DNA of 64,000 bases from Phymorhynchus buccinoides (Eukaryota > Mollusca > Gastropoda > Neogastropoda > Raphitomidae): contig CM065704.1 of assembly GCA_017654935.2 (NCBI GenBank), forward strand, positions 22,316,507-22,380,506, written 5' to 3'. Within the stretch, counting starts at the first letter, position 1; the number at the start of each line of letters is the position of its first letter. The notes under the pieces were generated by a model. It made no database searches. It worked only from the letters and a program-made list of their open reading frames with translations, and was not told the origin of the DNA. Of the stretch, positions 1-9,800 are shown one piece after another. Both the position numbers and the translations under genes were made by a program.

Positions 1-276
1 TGTGCTGTATGGCTGATGCACATGCCCATCATTTTAGAGCTCTGTAGGAAGCGGATGTTGTGCTGTATGGCTGATGCACATGCCCATCGTTTTAGAGCTC
101 TGTAGGAAGCGGATGTTGTGCTGTATGGCTGATGCACATGCCCATCGTTTCAGAGCTCTGCAGGAAGCGGATGTTGTGCTGTATGGCTGATGCACATGCC
201 CATCGTTTTAGAGCTCTGCAGGAAGCGGATGTTGTGCTGTATTATATATGGCTGATGCACATGCCCATCGTTTCAG
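1..276 (+). repeat. HACL1: 58-bp tandem array of the HACL1 exon-a acceptor junction
   Basis: About five units of 58 bp, running off the left edge. Each contains GCTGATGCACATGCCCATC, a TTTTAG or TTTCAG acceptor and the first about 24 bp of exon a. The first two copies read CTGTAG (in-frame stop) where the functional exon reads CTGCAG. The last unit has an extra TATA-rich 8 bp and runs into the true exon. Confidence 0.9.
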
Positions 277-382
277 AGCTCTGCAGGAAGCGGATGTTGT
301 GCTGCTGCTCGGGGCTCGGCTGAACTGGATGCTTCATTTCGGGTCCCCGCCCCGCTTCAATCCCAAGGTCAAAGTCATTCAG
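277..382 (+). CDS. HACL1: HACL1 exon a (first in window)
   Basis: Acceptor TTTCAG at 271-276, donor GTCAGT at 383. Encodes [20 protein letters not shown] and following residues to VKVIQ, ending in phase 0. The acceptor side is the last unit of a 58-bp array, so the exact start could in principle be in another copy. Confidence 0.85.
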
Positions 383-2900
383 GTCAGTGCCTTAGCTTCC
401 ATGCATTTCTTCGTTGTTTTTTTGTTTATAATTGTATAATTTTTGCTTATGAAAGGGGATGTGGAGAGAGAGATGTAGAGAGAATGAACCCCCTTCCACT
501 CCCTCTTGTAATTAACCCCTTCACTGCCAGAGAAAATCTGAAAAATTATTGATTTTCTTATTACAAAATTTAAAAGAGACCGGTTAGATTCAACCTGAGA
601 AAATTGTCTAGAGATATATCTTTCCTGATTTGTCTAAACCAAAAACCAGCATTCTAGGACTATTACATCAAAAGTTATGACATCATCAATGACATCATAC
701 ACCCCGCGGGCTGTGAAGGGGTTAAAACCTATAAGAAAAAATTTACTTCATAAAGAGGTGAATTTCTTTCTTTCTGTCTTTTTCGGACTATAGGGCGATG
801 TTTCCCCAGACGGAGACCCCTGCACCTTATTTTAGACTGATAACAGTGCAGATATTTATTATGACAAAATCAGAATTTTATTTAATTGGCACGTGTAATC
901 TCATCATAATTAGATGCGCCTTAAAAACGTAAAACGTGGTACTCTTGGTGTTATTTTTGTTGCTTCACTGACATATTTTACGGGACTATGACTGGTTGTT
1001 TTTTAAATCCCAGACTGAGACTCCTGTGCCTTATAATGTGACTGATAATATTGTAGGTAAGTATTATAACAAAATCATAAATGTGAATAAATTTTGAGGG
1101 GTGCTTGTTCATCAATATGATGTGGCTTATGATTCGTAAATATTGGTACTCATAGTATCATTTTTGTTCTTGTTTCGCTACAGTATTTTGCGCACTATAA
1201 GACGCATCATATTATAAGGCACTCGCCAAAAAATTGTACTTTCCTCATTGCGGACGAATTCCGAGTATGCTCGGAACAGGAGAACGCCAGTCAGGGCCTA
1301 ACTCTCGAGTATTCTCGGAACAGCGATTTCTGAGTTTAAAACCTATCTAAATCCATGGGGTTTTTTTCCCCATCCAAACCACGTTTTTCAAGTTACTTCC
1401 CTTCGTCACTCTTCCAGTTTTCGTTTCACTTTGTTCGGCACTTCTATTTCAATCTTTAATGTTAAAAATGTGCAAAACTACAAGAGCCTAAGAAAATACT
1501 CCAGTATATTTTCATTACCAGTGATAGTAATAAGGAGACTAATGATTCTGATTTTAATGCAAGTAACCATGATTTCAGAGCGAGAATTAAACTTGGATCA
1601 ACCAGTAATGTTGTCAAAATTGAATCGTTGACAGTGCCAAGATTTGTTGCTTTTCTTATTTGTTATAATTTGTTTCCTAGGCAACCCCAGGCCAGTAATG
1701 TTGTTTGTCGAAGGCAGTGATGTCCCGAAGGGGTTGAAAGTTCTGATGTTGTTCTTATAGTTTCTAACTATATGTTATTGGTCATGTTATGAGACTCAAG
1801 GGTCTCTCTGTGAGAGAAAAAATAGCTGGCCTTATAGAGTACTAAGGGGGGTTGCGTACCCCTTAAGGCATTGGAAAAAATGACGCAAGCATGACATAAA
1901 TTCTATATAATCTCTACGATTTCAAGGAGTGCGTACCCCTTACGGCATTGGAAAAAATGACGCAAGCATGACATAAATTCTATATAATCTCTACGATTTC
2001 AAGGAGTGCGTACCCCTTACGGCATTGGAAAAAATGACGCAAGCATGACATAAATTCTATATAATCTCTACGATTTCAAGGAGGGGGTACGCACAGACCC
2101 AACCAATGCGCAGACCTGTTAGTACTCTAGTCTGTAAAATATGATACATGTACTCTTGTTCTATTAATACCTTTTTTTTCTTTCTCTTTCATGTGCAGGT
2201 GGATATATGTGTGGAGGAGATGGGCAACAACGTCTTTCCACAAGTTGCTCTGCCCGGCGATGTGTGTACAGTGGTGCAGCAGGTCAGTTGAAATTGTTGG
2301 TTTGTTCGTTTGTCTGTCTGTCTGTCTGTCCGTTTGTTTGTCTGTCTGTCTGCTTGTTTCAAAAGTCCTTTATTTCAGAAAACCCCCATGGGGTACATGA
2401 AGTTGTGAGGGTTTGTACAACCCTCCAGAGAGACATTAGATAATACTGTACTTTTTAAGTTTTTTGATATTGTATTGATTTGTCCTTTTTCTCTTCACTA
2501 CCTTACCTAGACGTTCTGACCAAGCAAATGTTATTGTTTTCCATTAAAGAGATTTGCTTAGTTTCACATTAATCCTTTCACTGCCAAAGTTGCATTGTGG
2601 CACCAGATCAATTTAACGCCCAAATAATTAACAGGCATCAAAACAAGGTGAATTAATTCAGTGACTTTATGTTCTTAATTTTGGAAGGATACGCATTAGT
2701 TTATATAATGTCACTAGATAAACCCGTGCCGCACGGCAGCATGAAGCATGATCTGCATTCATAATTGATAGGAACCTGCCCTTCCGCCCACCCTGCTCCT
2801 CTTAAAATTAAAAAAAAAGAAGAAAAGACAAAAAAATATGTGGTGGTGCCCCCTCCCTTCCGCCCACTCCCCTCTCCATTACAAAGAAAAAGATGAAAAG

Positions 2901-2935
<35 letters not shown>

Positions 2936-3788
2936 ATTTAAAAAAAAAAATTGTGGCGAGTGGCAGACTCGAACCCACGACCTACGGATTTGCGACGCTG
3001 CGTCACAGACACTGTCTTTGGCCGCGTTCTTACCTATGGAGCTATTAAGGCTTCATCGAAAGTCGATGTAAAAATTTCATTATAAGAGGAAGAAGGGAAA
3101 GCAGTCAAGTCGGACCAGGTGACGCAGCTTCAAAATAATGCCAATTGACACGCGAGCAACATTTTGCCTTCAAAATCAACTTTCAAAAGCAAAATGTTTA
3201 ATCCAACCTAGCGGAATAAATAGACGAAGCGCGTATCTTGACCCGCATCGCGAGCGAAAGTCCGACATTTGCGCGGTACTCGAGTTTTTAGGGTCCCCTC
3301 CTCGGATCCTTAGCGCATTATAATATAAATAGTGGAATGCAATTTTAGGCGAAGAGGATAGGTGTTTTTTTATTTCATACAATGTCGAAGAAAAATCCCT
3401 GGTATAGCATGCACAAAAATGACGATCTGTTTCGCGGTCCGACACTTTTGTTTTGGCAGTCAACACACCCGCAATCAACTCTAGACTCAACCGGACATCG
3501 GAAGGGAGTGCGGCTTATATTAAACGGCTTGTAGTCCGTGAATTACGGTAATTTGGGATTGAAGAATGTAGATCTAACTTTGCACTGCGCTGTGTGTGTG
3601 TTCAGCTGCTGGATGAGCTGAGGCGTCGACCGCAGAGGTTCACGTTCCCAGCATCCTCACCCTGGTGGAGCACGCTTCGAGACAAGATCTCCGCCAACCA
3701 GAAAAGTGTGGAGGTACTGGGTGATTTGTGGTCTGCTAGGTTTTAAGTTTAGGTTAGCGATACAATCAGTACACTGATAAATACATAG

Positions 3789-3836
<48 letters not shown>

Positions 3837-6800
3837 GAAGAGAAGATTTAGTCTGCTTGCAGCGTGCGTGAGATATACTCTTTTATTCTTTTACATGAAA
3901 ATGCGTTTGTTGTTGTTGTTGTCGTTCCCTGGCTTAAAGACTCCAGGGATCATCCCAACAGCCGAAGCACTTGAACACTATGGTACAAATGCACCAGCAA
4001 GGGATGAGAGCAGTACATGTGTGACCGTTTTTGATTAACACGCCACGTGGGCAGCCACACTCCGACTTTGGAGGGAAAATGTGTTTAATACATGTTACGT
4101 GAATTTTTCTTAAAATTTACCTCCAGACTTGCGTTATTGAGGAACAAAAGAAAAACAGAAAAAAACAGACGAAAATAAAAAGAAACAATATTAAAATAGA
4201 ATATGAAATTTTGAAATAACGTTTTGCAAGTTTTTACTGCTGAAACATTTGAACATTAAAGACCCCCCACGTCACGTGTCACATTCCCTCTTATGCTAGG
4301 AAGATTTCTTAAGATTTCTCACTAGCTGTAAGAGGGAAAACACGTGAAAACCGTGATTTTGACACATGACGTGGTGGGTCTTTAAGAGGAAGTTATATAT
4401 ATTTAAGCATCTTCTGACCATTCTTCACTGCTGAAGAAACTTTGGAGAAACTATCTTCTTTATTATCATAAAATAAAAGAGACCTGTTAGACTCAATCTG
4501 GAAACAATGGTCTAGAGGTATATCTTTCCTGACTTGTCTAAACCAAAAACCATCATTCCAGGGCTATGACATCAAAGGTTATGACATCATCAATGACGTC
4601 ACACACCCCATAGTAAACAAGGGGCCAGGCAAGGAAGGGGTTTAAATTGTCCTCTCTTTTTTTTTATATTGAGATTATGCTTTAAATGAAAACAAAACAA
4701 AACTTAATTTTAGATTTTTGTGCTGTCGTATAAGTGTCTTGTGTGTAAAAGCTTTGGTTTTGTAATGTGATATATGATAACGCATAGTTTTCTCTAATAT
4801 ATTTGTATGCTTTGTTGGTCTTCAGCACATGTCCCAGGACCATGAAGTACCACTGAACTATTACGCTGCCTTTGCTGAGGTAAATTTTGTATAAATCTGT
4901 TATTTTGGTTTGCGTTTGTGGCAACATGAATAAGAATAAAATGAGTAAAATTGTGTTTTACATTATTTGCTTGTTCTGTTCAGTGTTGTTCAGATTGTCG
5001 CGGGTGAAAGTAGCTCAGGATGCTCCTGAAATCTGGAATGAAAAGATTATAGGAAGAGTCTTCAGGAGTGGACATCTTGTCATCGGGAACAACGGTCTTA
5101 CAAAAATCAGAAATGTTGTCTGCTAAGGTTAATGGATAGACATACAGTACTAACACTGTGTCCCAAAGATACAAACACACTTCAGGAATGTAAAATAACT
5201 TGTTCAGGAATGGGAAGATTCAGAGAACATGTAAAATGTGTCTTTTCTGGAATTACAAATTTTTCACTTTCACCCATGGATTGTCTTGGCTTAGCTAAAT
5301 AATGGAATTATTCATGTATGTGAGCACTTGTTTATGCTTATGTGGTTTTGTCTGGATATGTAGGTGCATTTCACTTTCTGTGTGTGTGTTCCAGTATGTT
5401 GTATATGCCAGTGAGAGTGTGCATGCTTGTGTCCATGTACAGATATACTTGCATACATCTGTGTGCGAGTGTGTGTGTGTGTTAATGTGTGTGTGCCTGT
5501 GTACATGAACAGAACAGAACAGAACAGAACAGCTGTTTATTGCCTTAGAAGTCAAAATAATGCGTATACACATGTGTATGCGCATGTGTGCGTGTGTCCA
5601 CAAAGCATGTGTGCATTCCTGTCTGCATGCATACATGCGTGTGCGTGTGTAGAAAGTGACCGCCTGAGGTTCGCTGCGCTGTTCCAGGTGCAGAGGGCCT
5701 TGCCCAAGGACTGTGTGATCGTCAATGAAGGGTCCAACACCATGGACATCGGCCGCACCATGCTGCCCAACACCCTGCCCAGGCACCGGTCAGTCGGTCA
5801 CTCCCACCTGGCGGTGACTGCATATATGTTTGTGTGTTTGGGACAGGGTGTTAGTCAGTCGGTCACTCCCTCCTGGTGGTGACTGCATATATGTTTGGGA
5901 CAGGGTGTTAGTACTGCATGTCTATCCAGGTGTAGAGTAGCACAGTGGTACTACTGGTAGTGTGTTCGCCTCGTGTCAAGTAAACCCGGGTTTGAACCTG
6001 GGTAGTGGATTTTTCCTCTCACTTTGCACTAGGCTTTACAGTCTGAATGTGGAGTCTTTCAGATGAAACGATAAACTGAGGTCCTGTGTGCCCATGCACT
6101 TAGCATACGCTAAAACCAGTGGCAACGAAAAAGTTGTCATTTGGTCAAAATTTATCCCCCTCCCTTTCCTTCCTCATCAGTCGCACAAAAATCGCATTAA
6201 ATTTGTTTTTTAATTGGGTGGCACGCCTCTGGCTGCGACGCGCTCTCCAGGTGGGAGCAACCTGAATTTCACAGAGATGCCTCTGTGACTATAAAGTACC
6301 TAATACCTAATAATAATAATAATACCATGCACCTTTGCACTTTGTCCACTTACTGTGATCATGTGTGTATATGTATGTGTGTGTGTTCTTCAGTTTAACG
6401 TCCTTCCACTTAAAGTGATTCAGACAATGAGTATGTGAGTGCGTGCGTGTGTGTGTGTGTATTTGAGCGAGTCTGCATTCATACGTGTGATTGTGGACGC
6501 ATGTCTTCATGAACACATGAACCGCACAGACACTTTGACATCTGCAGATGTTAACATACTTTTAAGTCTGTTTCTTTTTAAAAGATTCTTTTTTGTTTGT
6601 TTGTCTATTGCTGTGAATAATGTGTTGGATTTCTTCACTTTTCGTTTTCTCTCAGAAACTAGTCATGCCTGTTTATGTTCTTCTTGCATGTGATGGGTAG
6701 CGTTTTCACCTATGATGGGTAGCGTTTTCACCTATGATGGGTAGCGTTTTCACCTATGATGGGTAGCGTTTTCACCTATGATGGGTAGCGTTTTCACCTA

Positions 6801-9800
6801 TGATGGGTAGCGTTTTCACCTATGATGGGTAGCGTTTTCACCTATGATGGGTAGCGTTTTCACCTATGATGGGTAGCGTTTTCATCTATGATGGGTAGCG
6901 TTTTCACCTATGATGGGTAGCGTTTTTACCTATGATGGGTAGCGTTTTCACCTATGATGGGTAGCGTTTTCACCTATGATGGGTAGCGTTTTCACCTATG
7001 ATGGGCAGCGTTTTCACCTATGATGGGTAGCGTTTTCACCTATGATGGGTAGCATTTTCACCTATGATGGGTAGCGTTTTCACCTATGATGGGTATCCCA
7101 ATTGAAGTTTCTGAAATCAAATACTTTCTTCTTTGTCATCGTCGATCGCTCAGACAATTTCCTGTCAAACCAGTGCAGATGCATCATGCTGCTGTTATGC
7201 TCTTAATTAAGAAATAGTTAGGCCCAGCTTTTGGCAGGCAAGAGAAAGTCTTTGCAAGAGTTTCTAAAACAATGGCAGGAGAATGGAACAGTAAGGCAGA
7301 AAGATAGTAGAAGACAGTAAGCAAAGGGAAAAGGCAGAGTCAAAGAGAGTGATAGATTAGAGGAAGTTACAAGCACAGAAATTCCAGAAGGTGGGGGAAC
7401 TGTTTGTACAAAAGACTCTCCCGGTATCCTCACGGGGGACTTTCAATTTTGACTTACCAGATTTCCATGTTTTTGTTGTACCCTGGCTTAAAGACTCCAG
7501 GGATCATCCCAACAGCTTGATTCAATATGGTACAAATGCACTGGTCAGCTATGGATGAGAACATGACGTGTGTGTGAGTGTTTTTGATGACCCTGCACTT
7601 CGGATGATTTTGGACTGATAATGTTATGCCAGGAGCTTGCCATGGCTAATGACAGCCCCCGCATAACTATGCAGAACATAACAACATTTTGATGTAGCCT
7701 TGGTCTAGTTTATTTTCTGACATACCAGGGCTTTCCATGGTATCTTGTCCTGGCAGGTTGGATGCGGGGACCTTCGGCACGATGGGGGTTGGGGTGGGTT
7801 TTGCCTTGGCTGCGGCGCTGTGGTGCCGAGACTACGCCCCTGGCAAACGTGTGGTGTGTGTGGAAGGGGACAGTGCCTTTGGCTTCTCCGGCATGGAGAT
7901 TGAGACCATCGCCAGGTGAGTGAGAGACTGACTACGCCCCTGGCAAACGTGTGGCGTGTGTGCATTCGGCTTCTCCGGCATGGAGATTGAGACCATCGCC
8001 AGGTGAGTGAGAGACTACGCCCCTGGCAAACGTGTGGTGTGCGTGCAAGGGGACAGTGCCTTTGGTTTCTCCGGCATGGAGATTGAGACCATCGCCAGGT
8101 GAGTGAGAGACTACGCCCCTGGCTAACGTGTGGTGTGTGTGCATTCGGCTTCTCCGGCATGGAGATTGAGACCATCGCCAGGTGAGTGAGAGACTACGCC
8201 CCTGGCAAACGTGTGGTGTGCGTGTAAGGGGACAGTGCCTTTGGTTTCTCCGGCATGGAGATTGAGACCATCGCCAGGTGAGTGAGAGACTACGCCCCTG
8301 GCAAACGTGTGGTGTGTGTGCATTCGGCTTCTCCGGCATGGAGATTGAGACCATCGCCAGGTGAGAGAGACTACGCCCCTGGCTAACGTGTGGTGTGTGT
8401 GCATTCGGCTTCTCCGGCATGGAGATTGAGACCATCGCCAGGTGAGTGAGAGACTACGCCCCTGGCAAACGTGTGGTGTGCGTGCAAGGGGACAGTGCCT
8501 TTGGCTTCTCCGGCATGGAGATTGAGACCATCGCCAGGTGAGTGAGAGACTATGCCCCTGGCAAACACAGAACTTCCAGATGGTGGGGGAACTATTTGTA
8601 CAAAAGACACCACCCACCCACCCCCACTCCCCGCTAACCCCATGGGGGGACTGAGTCTAACAGGCCACTTTTATTTTTATTATAATTGAAAATAAAATGT
8701 ACTCTTTCAGTTTTTCTGTGGCAGTGAAGGGAAATAAAAGTGATTCAGCATCTTGACAAGTGTGTGTACGTGTGTGTGTGTGTTTGTTCAGGTACAAACT
8801 TCCGGTGGTGATCGTCATCTTCAACAACAACGGCATCTCCTTCGGCCTGAAGTCTGAGATGTGGGAAGCGGTGGAGGGGGGAGACAGAACTTTGACGTGA
8901 GTTGTCGTCTGCTTTGACTTTTCTTCCAGCACCATGTGACGAATGTTTTTGCGCAAGACATCACTCTACACTCCCACATTATGCAGAGACATTCACTGCC
9001 AAGCACCCTGACATGTGTTTGTCTGCTTTTAGAGCTTACATCACTGCACACTCAAAAAAATAGTTACTCCTCTCTTGTTGGTTGAGACACAACGGACTAC
9101 TAAGAATGTAAAAAAACATGGCGTTAGAAGAGTTAAAGTTAATGAAGCTGTGTGTGTTGCTGCAATGGTTGTTGCATCGTTGTGATTTCTTTCTTTCTGT
9201 CATTTTCTGCTTTCCTCTTTTACATGTTCCCTCTATCTGTCTTTCTCACAACGTACATGTCCAAGTGCCTTTTTTTAAAAATCTATCTCTCAGTCTTTCT
9301 TTCTTTCTTCATTATGTAGCCAAAGAGTACCTCTTTATTAGTGCCTCTTCTTCTTCTTCTGCGTTCTCAGGCCATATGGCTATAAAGGGTAAGGTAGGTA
9401 TGTGTCCGGCTTTCAGTTTCACTGGTCTCCCCGCTGTATTCAGTTAACGCATTCCAGTTTCGAAGGAGCTCAAATGAGAAAATTACGTTGTTTTTGGAAA
9501 AAGGCAGGAGAATTGGGCCAATAAGTCCAAAAAAATAGCAGACCACAGTAAGAAAAAAAAGGCAGTCAAAGAATAATAGATTATAGGAAGTTGCTAGCAC
9601 AGAACTTCCTGAAGACAAATCTGTTTAACGTCCTCCGGTCTGAAACAGACACATATGGGACATTAGTAGATATAAAGATGGTGGGAGGCAGTGCAACACC
9701 AGGAAAGTCCCGAAAGAAAGTATGAACACAGAACTTCCAGAAGAAGGGGGAGCTACTTGTACTGCGATATCCCCCGGTATTCCAGCAGGGGTCCTAGAGG

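Noticed and set aside
6691..7096. Possible CRISPR array (regular short repeats)
   Set aside because: Units are contiguous 22-bp repeats without unique spacers, in an animal intron; a minisatellite.
7705..8617. Overlapping long minus-strand frames over the HACL1 exon-f array
   Set aside because: Antisense shadow of repeated exon copies; repetitive peptide follows from tandem structure.
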